A DNA stretch of 54,578 nucleotides from Nemertoderma westbladi (GCA_032718475.1 JAUCBJ010007261.1:1-54578), one strand, 5' to 3'; positions 32,391-43,279 are shown, counted from the stretch's first letter. Notes: a model not told the origin generated them from the sequence alone. Translations and numbers: made by a program.

Positions 32391-32699
32391 ACTTCTGTGT
32401 CTCTGGGTGGGAATGATATATGTAGCAAAATCATAGGAGATACTGTAGCAGGCCTAACCCATGCCATATCTAGCATTCACTCAGAAACAGAAACAAAAGT
32501 TATATGGATCCAAGCATTTCCTTGAATTCGAAAGTGCCCTTCTACTTATGAGGCAGAACGCTTGGCCCTGAAACAAGAAATGTGAAGATTTCTAGATACA
32601 TAATATGGTTCTACTCTAACTGTTTAAGTGTGGAACCGCATGATCGCAGTTCATCCTAAATCAAGACCTAATCAATCTGAATATAAAAAAAACATCTAA
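32391..32699 (+). pseudogene. SGNH/GDSL-hydrolase-like remnant
   Basis: The frame 32391-32699 reads TSVSLGGNDICSKIIGDTV, then ISSIHSETETKVIWIQAFP, followed by stops (32523, 32583, 32604, 32625) before VWNRMIAVHPKSR. GGNDI is the Gly-Asn block of SGNH-type esterases. Such domains occur in transposon-borne proteins, including CR1-clade ORF1, as well as in host genes. The catalytic Ser block and Asp-His block are missing or eroded. Clearly dead. Confidence 0.4.
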
Positions 32700-33244
32700 G
32701 TAAGTTTTATATGGCCCTGAAACAGGGCACCAACATTGCATTAAGAAAATAAATTTCACTTTTAAAATTATCTGTCTCTCAGCCCCCATAGTTTTCTTTG
32801 TCATAAAAAATTTGTTGTAGGAGTTTTAACTCTCATTTCCTAGATATATTTCAAGTAGGGGATTTTAAAAAGTGGCACATACTTAGTAAGGACCATTTTG
32901 TCCCAGTCATAGATAATGATTTCATTTTTTCCCAATCAACATCAGAAATAGCCATTGGACCCTATCCATTTGGATTTTATTTGTTTTTCAATCATGTTTA
33001 TGTGTACATTTAATAATAATAATAATAATAAATATAATGCAATGTGCAGAATTTACGACCAAACCAGTAACTTCCAGTACCCGAAGTAAAAATATGGGAG
33101 TGTCCTAGTGTCCAACATTCATTACGTCACCAGTAGTGGCTCTCACTGTGCACTGTACAACGGTCTAAGCTACTCCCGCTGTACTCAAGGATTTTAGATG
33201 CTACCTTCTGTCGCTATTGTATGTTCTTCACACAGGACCAGATA
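32700..33244. other. Unassigned AT-rich DNA
   Basis: Contains an AAT microsatellite (33010-33032). No gene recognised. Confidence 0.5.
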
Positions 33245-33300
33245 GGGGGGGGGGGGGGGGGGGGCGTATTAACGGCGGGACTTTTGGGGCTGCAGCCCCG
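33245..33300. repeat. G20 tract and GGGGCTGCAGCCCC palindrome
   Basis: G20 (33245-33264) is followed by CGTATTAACGGCGGGAC and the perfect 14-bp palindrome at 33286-33299, then GGGCCCC. A GC-rich island in AT-rich DNA; it may be the end of a DNA transposon, but the matching end was not found. Confidence 0.6.
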
Positions 33301-33838
33301 GGCCCCGTGATGGTTTGGGCCCCCCCAGAAAATTTAAAAAAATATTTTTGGACCCAAGTTAAAACTAAAACATACAAAGAATATCGTACAAGGAAACATG
33401 AATACAAGGAAAAAAATGGAGAAATATTATGAAATCCAGAAAACTGGCTGATATTTATTGAAGCTTATGAAATTACCTTTCATATAAATCAAAAATTGCA
33501 AAAAACGGTTAAGAAATGGAGGAGGAGTAATAATTCTCGCGTGAAAAAATGTCATTCACCGAGATAATTGCCTGAAGTTCAAACCTTCCGGCGCTAAATT
33601 GCCTGGTCTGGTTGGTTAATAGAGTCTGACAGGAAAGAAGCACACCACCGAGCAAAATTATATTCACGGGGGTTTTCGTGGTCGCTGATTTCATTTCCGA
33701 AGGCAGTTTTAATATTTGATGGAATCTAGTCTGTCTGTCCGTCGGTCGGTTGTCTCTCTGTCTGTCTTACATTTTGACATTCACATTGCCAGACAGATAT
33801 TCCATGATAATTCGAGAACTAAAAAAAAGATATCTCTC
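33301..33838. other. No gene; CTGT/CGGT microsatellite
   Basis: GTCTGTCTGTCCGTCGGTCG lies at about 33730-33750, followed by CTCTCTGTCTGTC. A phrase TCGAGAACTAAA at about 33812 echoes those in the MITE family. Confidence 0.4.
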
Positions 33839-33845
33839 TAAGCAG

Positions 33846-34208
33846 CAATGCAATGTCAAGTACAATGCACACATCTCCAACCAGACACTATATAACATTG
33901 GAGGTGTCTCATTGGTTCCCCCAAGCTTGACACTAGAACAAAATCGCCTCCGCTTTGCAGGACATTGCTTTCGCCGTGAGGACCAGCCAGTGCATAGTCT
34001 TGTACTTTGGCAGCCTCATGGAGTGAATAAGCATGGTGGACAGCCCATGACTTTCTTGAGACGCATCTTAGAGGACACTGGTCTTGAAGTTGCGGATGAT
34101 CAAGCAAATGTTATGGGTGATAGGGAGTTGTGGCAGCGCAATTTTGTCGACAAGCCGGCACAGCATTCTTAAAAATGCAGCTGCAATGCAGCATGCCGAT
34201 ACTAGTAG
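33846..34208 (+). mobile_element. RTE-like LINE, 3' fragment with TAG tail (copy 3)
   Basis: A 5'-truncated insertion holding only the end of the reverse transcriptase ORF (coding to TAA at 34170-34172): VKYNAHISNQTLYNIGG, then LRFAGHCFRREDQPVHSLVL and a WQPHGVNKHGGQPMTFLRR segment, ending DKPAQHS. It ends in CTAGTAG and is flanked by a 7-bp target duplication TAAGCAG (33839-33845, 34209-34215). It is nearly identical to the end of the copy at 43280-44602, so both derive from one active lineage. Confidence 0.85.
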
Positions 34209-34303
34209 TAAGCAGTTTTTAGTTTTTAGATTTGAAACCCCCATTAAATGCTGCTCTAGATGCAATAAAAAACAATCCTAAAATTTGTGATTATGTGCGA
34301 ACA

Positions 34304-34319
34304 CCCCCCCCCCCCCCCC
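34304..34319. repeat. C16 tract
   Basis: C16 followed by A-rich DNA, next to the 3' tail of the CR1/L2 fragment. Confidence 0.9.
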
Positions 34320-34352
34320 AAAAAAAAATTATCTTTAATCTTTTAATCTTTA

Positions 34353-34752
34353 TCTTTATCTATTAATTATTTTGCGATTTTTTTAAGTGTGTAGTTTACT
34401 TGAGTTTTCCAATCTAGTTTAGAGTCGATCCATGCGCCAAGTATTTTTGTACATAAGTTGTGAGTGATTGGTTTATTGTCGATTGTAATGTCAGGATAGG
34501 TTGTTGCGTTGTTGGGATAGTGTTCGTAAACATTGTAAATTCCGTTTTTTGAAGTTCAGTAGCAGCTTGTTATCGTTTAACCAGTCAAATCGTTTTGCTA
34601 ATTCTGTATTTGTATTGATTATTAGCTGATTATAATTTCTATGTGAATTTAAAAGTGTTGTGTCGTCTGCAAATAGAGTGGATAATAGAGAAGTTACTTT
34701 TGGTAAGTCATTGATAAATAATAAGAATAGTAGGGGCGAGATCAGGGCTCCA
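34353..34752 (-). pseudogene. CR1/L2-like LINE reverse transcriptase fragment
   Basis: In 34491-34752 the minus strand reads LISPLLFLLFINDLPKV, then STLFADDTTLLNS (the FADD catalytic box) and WLNDNKLLLNFKK. The frame then shifts and continues as ITIDNKPITHNL, KILGAWIDSKLDW in 34353-34500. This is the RT palm-to-thumb part of a CR1/L2/Jockey-type element. The 5' side breaks at 34752, where GSILG-type sequence should continue. The low-coordinate end runs into a TTTAATCTTTATCTTTATC tail, the usual form of an L2-type 3' end. Confidence 0.7.
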
Positions 34753-35607
34753 CAAAATGGGGAAACCCGGAAACTAGGTTTCTGGAAGATTCTGAAAAAT
34801 TCCGAAGATTTTTGAGATTTTTCACTCTCTAAAAACCTGGGATGAATGGAAAGATAATTTAGTACTATACAGTACAATTTTAAAACCTCAGAAGTAGATC
34901 AAATTTAAAAAATCAAACCAAATTATCCAATTTTCTGAATATCAAGCTTGCTGTCTTAATGGCAATGTCAATTAAAAATACTTCGGATTTTCTGTATCAT
35001 GTTTTTATAATTTTATTGAATAAAAATGCTTCTGAATATTATTTATTTCCCAAAAAACTTCGGATTTTATGTATCTTGTTTTTATAATTTTGTTGAAGAA
35101 AAATGCTTCGGAATATCATTTATTTCCACAAAAAACGTACTACACTACTCCAACGACCACGTTATATTATTTTCCTGTATATTCTGTTAGATAATTTACT
35201 TTCGGTTTGGAACCGGTAGAAACTAAACTATCTGACTTTTATGCGCTAGTGCTACTATCAGATATAAGGTTGACTGAACTGAAGCCAACTACTGTCCTAG
35301 CATAAGTCCAAATTTAATTCCCCTGTAAGCACGCAGACTGTGATTAGTTGTTAAATTATTTGAAAATACCATCCATACTATGTAACTGTAGCTAGATACG
35401 AGACAGAAAATAATTTATTTAGTTTAATTAAAATAGTTTATTAGAAAATAAACTTGGCACAATTACAGAATTAACAACGAACTTCAGAACCTGCAATCCT
35501 ATACAGTTATGGGTAGGCCTACAAACGGTACTACAATATGACTACAGTATATGTACCTATAGGTCTACGCAAATAAATTCCAATTCTAAAAAACAATTAT
35601 ATATACT
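34753..35607. other. AT-rich DNA with a 78-bp tandem duplication
   Basis: Two imperfect copies of a unit containing CTTCGGATTTT...TTTTTATAATTTT and AAAATGCTTC(T/G)GAATAT lie at about 34978-35055 and 35058-35135. The rest shows nothing. Confidence 0.5.
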
Positions 35608-36137
35608 ATGTTGGAAGTAAGACAAACACCAGTATCGGGATTTTTTCAGTCTCAGTCTCATAGTAGTGAAGTGGTTGAACAAGAGGGTGGTAAAAATGAA
35701 GGTTCCCCACCATCAAAGCGAAGCTGAAGCTGCCTTGGTGAAAATTCCCACAGTGAGATTCTTGAAATTGTCAAGGATATCCAGAGTGCTGTGAAGAATC
35801 CTTCAGCAGGTCAAGGTCATCCATCCATTTCGCACATATGCCAATAAATAACACTGATCATCATGATTCAGATAGTAGGCGTAATGATGTACAATTACTT
35901 AGACTCCGAGCAGCCCAAACGTTGGTTGAAATTGTACAGCTCATCGACTGTTTTAATGAGGTGAGAGACACTGAAAACAATTTATTGTTAAGATGTGTTA
36001 TCTGTACCAGAACTGACTCTTGTTCTATGCATGTAGGTGTTTCAAAGCTTGGATATTTTAATATGGAGGAAGTACATTCAGAACTTCTTTCAAAGGGAAC
36101 AGATGTAGGGGTAGGCTGTATGACTGAGGGACCTTAA
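35608..36137 (+). pseudogene. Transposon-derived protein, N-terminal remnant
   Basis: From the ATG at 35608 the frame reads MLEVRQTPVSGFFQSQSHSS and ends at a TGA (35725) after SPPSKRS. It continues past the stop as SCLGENSHSEILEIVKDIQ to about 35840. Another frame (35838-36137) gives RAAQTLVEIVQLIDCFNEV and then LLRCVICTRTDSCSMHVG, a Cys pair of zinc-finger type. The order (low-complexity start, helix, Cys pair) fits the N-terminus of the same kind of protein whose middle is at 37905-38443. Stops and frame changes show decay. Confidence 0.35.
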
Positions 36138-37904
36138 AATTCAGAGAGCATACCCTATATGGCTGACTAAACTAATATGAAGGTAAGAAATGCCCATTGG
36201 GGTAAAATTCAACAAACTGAGAAATGTGGGCAACCCGAAACATTTACCCAGTCTTATGTCGCTAGTGGCTTAAATCACTAAGCGGAAATTATCGCAAACC
36301 CGTATCAGTTAACTACACTTCCAGTCACTGTATAAAGTCGATATTGCTATCATTAAAATTCAAATTAAAATTAGTGGGGGTAGTTGTGGTCGTCTAAATC
36401 ATTCACCCAATATTTTGGAAACTACATGTAGATTTAGTTATTACTATAGGTACTAATAACTAAGGCGATTCATCTTCGGAACACCCAAATGTCAGTTTTC
36501 ATTCTTCTAGTCATTGTAAGAAGTCCTATATCCTCTTTACACCCACTAAATCAACCGTTGCAATTCAAATGGGCTCAATATTGACTTCATACGATGACTA
36601 GAAGAGTGTAAACTGACGTTGTTGAGGTAATCGTGCTCAGAGGTACAAGGTCGTAAAATATTAATGCTCCCAAATATTGGTGAAAACCAGCTAAACAACA
36701 CTGAAAAAAGTAGCCAATTTGGTCAAAAATTATAACTGAAAAACTAGCCAATTTGGTCAAAAATTATAGTGTTGATCCACTTTTTAAGCCAGCCAGTCAG
36801 AAAATATAAAATCGGGCTAAGTCTGTGATATAGGCCTATTGCAGTATTGGGATATCATTAGGATACTTCTACAAGTTGTACATCAGTACATTGCTCATTT
36901 TGGGTTCATATGATACTGTAGCAATCATTGATTTAGAGGGGGTAGATGTTGTTTCAACAAACCTTTTCATAATATATTGGCCACTTTTCACAACATTTGA
37001 CCCAAACAGCCAAAAGTGTGGTGCAGTGCAATAGGCCTACCCCATATTGACTCGAAGAGTAGTATTCTTTCTAATATGACTTGTGTTGGCCGTATAGTGT
37101 TGATTATGGGCTCATTCGACCCGCAATACCTGTGCAATGGTCGATTTAGTGGGCGTATGGCTGGTTAGCGTGGTTTTAATATCACAGTGCATCATGTGTA
37201 ATATAATATCAATTCTTTAGGTCGTACAGAGTTAATTTTTGGTTCATTTGAACCGCAATCATCAATTTAGATTTTAGATTTTAGTTTTTTTTTTAATTTA
37301 GTTAGGGTGCACTAGTTGAGCTTCAAAATATTAAGAGACGTCAAACCAACAAGTATTACATACCAATGATAAATATAACTAACAGTTAACTATACTGGGT
37401 TAAAAACTATATTCAGATATTGGCTTAAAAATATAAATAAGAATGATTTATAAAACCATGCCAACCTGTTCTTCCCACGTTAATGATTGTGATCGAATGA
37501 GCTGTTACATCAACTTCTACCCCCACTAAATCAATGATTGTGGTTCAAATGAGCCTAAAATCAGCCTTCTACGCTAAGGGGAAGTATCCGAACCATCAAA
37601 AATGCTTACTATTGAAATATACTAAGCAAATTTTCATGGGCTATAGAAGAAGTCCTCTTAAAAATGCTGCCCACATTTCTTATTTTCACTTATGACGTTT
37701 TTGACATTAATTTTAACCTACAGATACCTCTTGGATCAGGTTACAGGTATGCTCTAGCTTTTCTGGAGTTATCACTCAAAAATTCTCTCATACAGCCTAC
37801 CTCTAACAGATAGTTTCAATAAACAACCCCAGAACTATATCAATCTTAAAAAAAAAAAAAAATCTATTAGTAAAATAGATTTTAAAGAAAATACTATAGT
37901 AAAA
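36138..37904. repeat. Region of degenerate core-repeat copies
   Basis: Copies of a core (GGCTCATTTGAACCGCAAT, a short spacer, then GATTTAGTGGGGGTAGA) lie at about 36535-36580 (inverted), 36900-36955, 37105-37150, 37240-37272 and 37510-37560 (inverted). An inverted pair 36491-36514 / 36594-36617 (22 of 24 matching) encloses the first. The same core occurs in the palindromic element at 47872-49251 and at 54265-54320. No coding sequence. Confidence 0.6.
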
Positions 37905-38443
37905 TATATCAATCTTAAAACAAGATTAATTAAGCATTTACAAGGTAGCCTGCATAAAGGAAACAGTAAGGAAGTACACCAGAATGACCTACTAGAATTC
38001 AAATGACAAAGCCACAATTAACAAGTTGGGCATTTGATTGGCACCCTTGCCTATGACAATATATATGAAGGCAAATTATTTCAAAGCTTTGAAAGAGATA
38101 TTGCAATACTTTAATGTCAGGTGTTGATGTTGGTAACAACAATCATAGCGCTAGATTTGTGATGGACATTCTTCCTGTTTTTAGAAACATAATAGAAGTT
38201 AAATGTAGGTTGGTAATAATTGAACCACTGAACTGTACTGGGAAAAGGCGCCCGATAATCCTTCTTTCCGACAAAGCAAAGATAAAGAAGGACTCTTACC
38301 ATGGCATTGGAACACTATTACTGAGAAATGGTAAATTATTCCACACATTTTATATTGGGCATCCTAAACAATCAGATGGAACACGTGAGTGTGAGGCCAT
38401 TAGTAATACTCTGATATCATCTGTTTTGCGGTGGGATAGGTAG
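37905..38443 (+). pseudogene. Transposon-derived protein, middle domain remnant
   Basis: 37905-38107 reads LKTRLIKHLQGSLHKGNSKE (with stops), then YDNIYEGKLFQSFERDIAIL. After a frameshift the frame 38114-38443 continues SGVDVGNNNHSARFVMDILP, then NCTGKRRPIILLSDKAKIKK and a FYIGHPKQSDG stretch. The pattern 'SFER..L...G.DVGN.NHS..F', then 'TG..PP....DK...K', then 'GHP' is shared by a family of uncharacterised, probably transposase-derived (hAT-like) proteins widespread in marine invertebrates. It is broken by at least two stops and a frameshift. Confidence 0.45.
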
Positions 38444-38508
38444 GTGGTTAGGAAGTTATACTATCTTATGAGTCTGACCATCGTCACATACAATACTGCT
38501 GTACTGCA

Positions 38509-39342
38509 ATGATGCCTGACTGTATTCACATATGGAATGATGTGCTCTCCTATCTTTGGGCCACACATGTTAAGGGTTATACTAAAGACTACATAGTCTC
38601 CATTGTCCAATCATGGCCGAACTTCACTGACATAATGCTCAGGGATGCTAAGTCTGCTTTGCTGCGGCTTATTCCCGATTTGGATAGAGATAAACCAAAG
38701 CAGGGATTTACGAAATCTAGCAATCTGGGGATTTTCTTTATAAAAATCTCAACGGACATATTAGATGCTTTTGAATATAAGGGATTCGTTAACAGCGAAC
38801 CTGTAGTGGATTCGGATGTAGGAATTGCAACTGCTTCCCCTTTTATACCCATTGACATTACCATACTTCCACCGTTCTCGATTTCCCACGCGGACACTTT
38901 AACTCTCCTTCAGCGAACGAGTGGGCTACAAGATCGAGTAGTCTTACTGGAAGCTATCTGCTTGCCTATCTGCCTAAAGCAGCTAGGTCTTTCTAAAGAA
39001 GTTTTAAAGTTACCTGTAAGCGATATCGGTATGGAAAATATCGGAAACGCAGTCGAACAGTTTCAGGTGCCAGGTAATAACACTAGTACCAGTACCACGG
39101 ATCCTGGTACCAGTACCAGCGACGTTAGAACGCGAATCTTCTCTTCCTCCATTGCATCGCTCCCACCACCATCACCGCACTCAGGCTCCATCATTCAGGA
39201 TGCCACAAACCAGTTGGGGCTACCAGTAGTGAAATTAATTATAGGGGTACCACTGATAATGTTACCAGTACGAGTTGGGCTGATGCCGTTTCTTCTACAC
39301 CACCACCGCCTGCGCAAGGACAAGCGGAACTTTCGGGCTTAA
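38509..39342 (+). CDS. 277-codon ORF of unknown identity
   Basis: An intact frame from ATG (MPDC...) to TAA. The first 170 residues look globular: IHIWNDVLSYLWATHVKGYT, MLRDAKSALLRLIPDLDRD, FFIKISTDILDAFEYKGFV. Then comes a Ser/Thr/Pro-rich linker (NNTSTSTTDPGTSTSD; the DNA there repeats GTACCAGTACCA) and a hydrophobic stretch near the C-terminus (VKLIIGVPLIMLPVRVGLM) followed by a basic end. There is no motif I can assign. It follows the relic at 37905-38443 closely and may be part of the same mobile element, or a chance survivor. An exon of a host gene cannot be excluded. Confidence 0.35.
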   Translation: MMPDCIHIWNDVLSYLWATHVKGYTKDYIVSIVQSWPNFTDIMLRDAKSALLRLIPDLDRDKPKQGFTKSSNLGIFFIKISTDILDAFEYKGFVNSEPVVDSDVGIATASPFIPIDITILPPFSISHADTLTLLQRTSGLQDRVVLLEAICLPICLKQLGLSKEVLKLPVSDIGMENIGNAVEQFQVPGNNTSTSTTDPGTSTSDVRTRIFSSSIASLPPPSPHSGSIIQDATNQLGLPVVKLIIGVPLIMLPVRVGLMPFLLHHHRLRKDKRNFRA

Positions 39343-39849
39343 CTACTGTAGGACGAAATGGTCACCCTCTAAGACCTCCGTGTCAGCCTGCATCACAGGG
39401 GATCGTAGGACAGCGCAGTGATGGAAGGCGTCCCGAAAAAAGCCAATGCTAGAAAAATGACATTTAAATTTCATCCTTATTACAACTGACCAAACATGCA
39501 CCAAAAGTGAAAAATTTTTCAAATATAATCTACTTTTGTGGTATTGATACCTAAAGGCAAATTTTCGGCGCTGATTCCCCAAATGGCAAAATATTTGGAC
39601 ATTTATGGGTGTTTGATGGTCTTTTTTGGTGTTAAATGTGGTGCTGCACCAAAATTTAAAAATTTCAAATTTTGTGTGAAAATTACAAAAGTTGCCATAA
39701 CTCGAGAACAAAATATCTTATCGAAAAACTGATTTCAGATTCGGAATCACCATAAAATTTTACATCGTAAAATACATTAAAAAAAATATGATGAAAAAAA
39801 AGACTGAGGGTGAAGTGAACCCCCCCCCCCCCCCCCCACCCCACCCCCC
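39343..39849. other. MITE-like AT-rich sequence
   Basis: It includes TGCTGCACC and CCATAACTCGAGAACAAAAT, followed by GAAAAACTGATTTCAGATTC. The wording parallels the right-hand part of the piggyBac-like MITE (20420-20530), so this may be a divergent relative. It ends at a C18 run (39820-39837) and a second CCACCCCCCC. Confidence 0.4.
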
Positions 39850-40267
39850 CATTAAAGATTTTGTGTTCAAACTGAAAAGTGCTGATTACTTATTTTTTCA
39901 ATTTTTTGTCTACGTAGAGCACTAAATAGCCATTTATAGTAATCAGATCATTTTTAAATATTTTCCAATGGATTTTGCAGAAAACCTGTATTGAAAAATT
40001 ATTAGCCGAAAATTGTAACTTTAAATTTTTTTGAAAATTGTTCACTACTTAAAATTTTGGTGCTTGCAAAATAACCACCCCAGTACATTTTTCGAAAAAT
40101 TTTTTTCAGTCGGATTCAGACTAGTGAAATCTACGTACAAAAAAAACATCTGACTGAAATTTGTAGATTTTAGAGGGGGGGGGGGGGGGGGGGGGGCAAT
40201 ATGACCCCCCCCCCCCCCCCCCCCCCCCGTTATTTGTACAACATTTTATAGCCCGGTACTAACAGGG
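39850..40267 (-). mobile_element. piggyBac-like MITE end remnant, copy C
   Basis: Reverse-complement match to the first 400 bp of copy A, from CCCTGTTAGTACCGGGCTAT at 40267 inward to AACACAAAATCTTTAAT at 39850. TTAA at 40268-40271 marks the target side. The subterminal palindrome has grown into G22 (40175-40196), CAATATGA, C24 (40205-40228). The inner side breaks at a C-rich tract, so the body is lost or replaced. Confidence 0.75.
40175..40228. repeat. G22-8-C24 homopolymer hairpin
   Basis: Twenty-two G, an 8-base spacer CAATATGA, twenty-four C. It is able to form a pure G:C stem of 22 pairs. It corresponds to the GGGGTCATATTGACCCC site in the other MITE copies, so it arose by expansion of both G and C sides. 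Confidence 0.95.
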
Positions 40268-40429
40268 TTAAAAGACCAGTTTGCTTCACCTAATTGAATT
40301 CCCACATTGATGGAGTAACTTCTGCTGATGGAAATACTGTGATGGTTTGATAACAAGGGTGGATTACTTATGTCAACTTTTTCCTTGCTGTTGTGTCACA
40401 TTTATCAGTAACTCATCTTGAAAGATTTG

Positions 40430-40619
40430 TCATCAGGTGATAAAATTGATTTGCATTCATTCCCCTGCCACACCCAGGGAGTAGAAAGACATGTCAAAGT
40501 TGTAACAGACATCATTTACATTGCTTGCGAAACGATCTGAGATGGTTATATTCAAACAAAACTTGCATCGCGGGAATTAATGCCAAGTTACAAAACCAAG
40601 AAAAACTCTGGTATCTAAA
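40430..40619 (+). pseudogene. Fragment of a transposon-associated family (PCHTQ motif)
   Basis: The frame reads KIDLHSFPCHTQGVERHVKV, then VTDIIYIACETI, a stop, and DGYIQTKLASRELMPSYKTK. The phrase PCHTQ..ER.VK.VT...DG.I...L.SR..MP marks the C-terminus of an uncharacterised protein family that is repeated in cnidarian and other marine invertebrate genomes. One in-frame TGA and no upstream continuation show it is dead. Confidence 0.5.
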
Positions 40620-42353
40620 GAGAATGGCAATGAGTTAGAGGTATTTTGATTGATTGAAGTATTCAGATGTTATTAATGATGATAGCTGATGAAGTAGGCC
40701 TCTAAACTTTTGAATATTTCTGTGAAGGGGTCGGTGAAGATATTAATATTTTTTCAATTTTTTTTTTACTAAGACTCTTGGAACGATTTCACAACATTTC
40801 AACACCCGGTTTCATCAAAATTATCGAGGTACAAAGCAAATTTTAAAAAAATTTAACCTGTGAAATTGAAGCTATTCATCATTATCTTTAGTTTACAACA
40901 TGTTTGTTCTTCATGACTCTCAGAAGTTTTGACCAATAAATAAATATGTATAATAAGTAAAACTGTATGTACACTACAAAGCCCTTGAGTTCTGTCTCAT
41001 GGCATTATATTACATTATTTAATTCAAATAGTCTCCTTTTTACCTTTTTACCCCATACAAATTTCACTTATCCAGATGTACCAGCCATTCTCCAGGCATG
41101 ATTGTGCATTGTAAAGTTGTAATGTTGTAAATTGTAAATATCTCAGGACTTTAGTTTGTTTTATAATTGCCAAGTTCAACAATATATTTCAAATAAGTCA
41201 TAAACTTTTGCATGGTCATATACAATGGCAGATAAACTCAAATTGAGAGTTGGATATATATGTAAGAATTCGGAACAAAATTGTGAAAATTAAATGTGAA
41301 CACATGGATGATATGTAGTGCTCTTATCGAAAAACAAGGAATCTGAAACTGCTGGCATTGAAGAATTTGTGGGATCTATTGACCCTATCAAGTGAATATC
41401 CACTTGCTCTATAGAATAATATCCACTTCATCATCAACAAGAAGGAATATTAGAGTCTAACTACAAAAAATGCCTATGCCTAATGTTTATAATATCGCAA
41501 TCTTCAGGCCAATAAAAGGAAAATACCAAGGGTAGTTTAGTTATTAGCTGTCTGTTCCTCACAAGAAGAGATCCCCTGTGTTATGATTTATCATGTAATT
41601 ATTGTGATTTTCTACAAATTATAAAATTAAAGAAATAAATAAATACATGTCCATGAAACTGCTGTCTACCAGATTTTAAATTTCACACAAACAAAGCAAA
41701 TGTTACCACAGCAGGAAATACGAGAGCCAATGCCAAAGTTCAACAGAAGGGAGTGGGCCATTAAACTCCCAGGTTGCTGTAGGGATACTACAGTGGGAGG
41801 TGTTTGAGCTAGTTAGAGATAGGTAAGAGAAAAGATATCCAATCTGAGAAAAGGCATCTAAACTGGGATAGGGACTGTATTTTTGGTGTTAGAGATAAAT
41901 ATAAAGCACCTGGCATACTTCTTAAAGAAGATACAAAAGAAAACATTAATACATTTTATAACAGTGATGATGTTAAACATTTAAAATTCGGTTAATGAGA
42001 GATGCTTCCATGTTGTAACTGTTATAAGCTGTCAATTATTTCTCTTTGTTTTTTTTTTGCTTTTAATGTAATATATGTAATTATTCTGTCTATGGATTTA
42101 GTTCTGCAATAAATAAAATAATAATAAGAATAATTTATGTCCAGGGCAGAATGATTTCAATTCTGTCAAAACTGAAAATGGAAGGATTCATGTTAAGAAG
42201 TGGTTGGTTTTGGAAAATATAGATAAATTATATGAAATATGATCTCCAGATTGAACATGGGATCACTGTCCATCTGAGTTTTTCGAAGTTTGCATTTTTA
42301 TTAAATAATTAGTTCTAGTCTCGCTATTCATTATTTCATTTCATTCAATTCAA
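40620..42353. other. AT-rich intergenic DNA
   Basis: No confident gene. A short open stretch at about 41700-41810 (QEIREPMPKFNRREWAIKLP) has coding-like composition but no recognised match, and ends at a TGA. Confidence 0.35.
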
Positions 42354-43000
42354 TGCAACAGGAAACCCTTCGCCGAATTCATTGATGACGACAAGCTGGA
42401 TCAAGTGAAGCCCATACATGCCTCATGCATTGGTATTGTGCCTACCATCAACACATACTACATGTTTACCAAATGTTTCTAACATATACTGCTGTAATTT
42501 AGTCATGAAAGATAAAAATAAATCATTTGAGGAAAGCCCTGGTAATGAACATTCTTCTTCACAAACATGTTTATAAAACATAATAGTTTGTTTATCTTCA
42601 ATACTGAGTTCTGTAACAAATACTGAAACACATGTTTATCATCACTGCATCATTGATAAACATTTTCTAGATTATTTGCACGGCTTATATTAGTTAAATC
42701 TTGGTGGGATATAAGATGTATGTGATCAATGTTACCATTAATGACTATGGGGATCCTCGAATATCATTGACTTTCCAACACCTAAACGCATCTTTAGTAG
42801 AGCGATCTTCTTCATTTGATGGTAAATGCGCTAAAGTTCTTTCATGCCCAAGTTGAGTTTTCCAATAAACAACTCTCACAGAATGATCCCAGTTGTATTG
42901 CGCTTTACATGTAATCCTGATGGACACAATTTATTAAGTTTCCGTGAACCTTGACTTTTCAGGCAATGCTTTCTCTTTGACATTATACAACTCTACAAAA
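42354..43000 (-). pseudogene. ZSWIM-type MULE transposase, broken
   Basis: Read on the minus strand from about 43000: HCLKSQGSRKLNKLCPS, frameshift, ITCKAQYNWDHSVRVVYWKT, LGHERTLAHLPSNEEDRST (a WRKY/FLYWCH-like zinc domain with the GH.. helix), HLISHQDLTNISRA, IEDKQTIMFYKH, LQQYMLETFGKHVVCVDGRH (first catalytic Asp in CVDGxH), and VVINEFGEGFPVA. It breaks off at about 42354 before the second Asp. The order zinc domain, helical part, DDE start matches ZSWIM-like/FAR1-type Mutator transposases. At least one frameshift and two stops. Confidence 0.7.
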
Positions 43001-43114
43001 TTTCAGCATACCTTTTGCAAAGCCAAACACAAGGCTGCAAGGCCAGAATACGTTACTATTTCTGTATTTCTAATATCAAACTAGCTAAAGTGCAACTATT
43101 AAAGTAGGTGGTAC

Positions 43115-43138
43115 CACTACTTCAGTACTGAAGTAGTG
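43115..43138. repeat. Perfect 24-bp palindrome with outer arms
   Basis: The centre is CTTCAGTACTGAAG, extended to CACTAC...GTAGTG, perfect over 24 bases. Outer arms TAGGTGG (43105-43111) and CCACCTA (43144-43150) add to the stem. It lies immediately beside the left target duplication of the hAT element. Confidence 0.9.
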
Positions 43139-43279
43139 TTGAACCACCTAGGTCCACAGGTAAGGTGACCAGACGTCCTGCTTTCGGCGGGACAGTCCCG
43201 CTTTGGAGTCCCTGTCCCCCGAGATGCCTGGTGGGATGCCCGATTGTCCCGCTTTGGCTGAAACGATCCTGCTTTTCTA

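Noticed and set aside
34741-34877. Extension of the CR1/L2 RT frame beyond 34752
   Set aside because: The residues beyond GALISPLLF no longer fit the RT family; the sequence changes at a clear breakpoint.
39343-40267. Full third copy of the piggyBac-like MITE
   Set aside because: Only the first 400 bp or so aligns (39850-40267). The remaining sequence is at best a distant relative and no matching second terminus is present.
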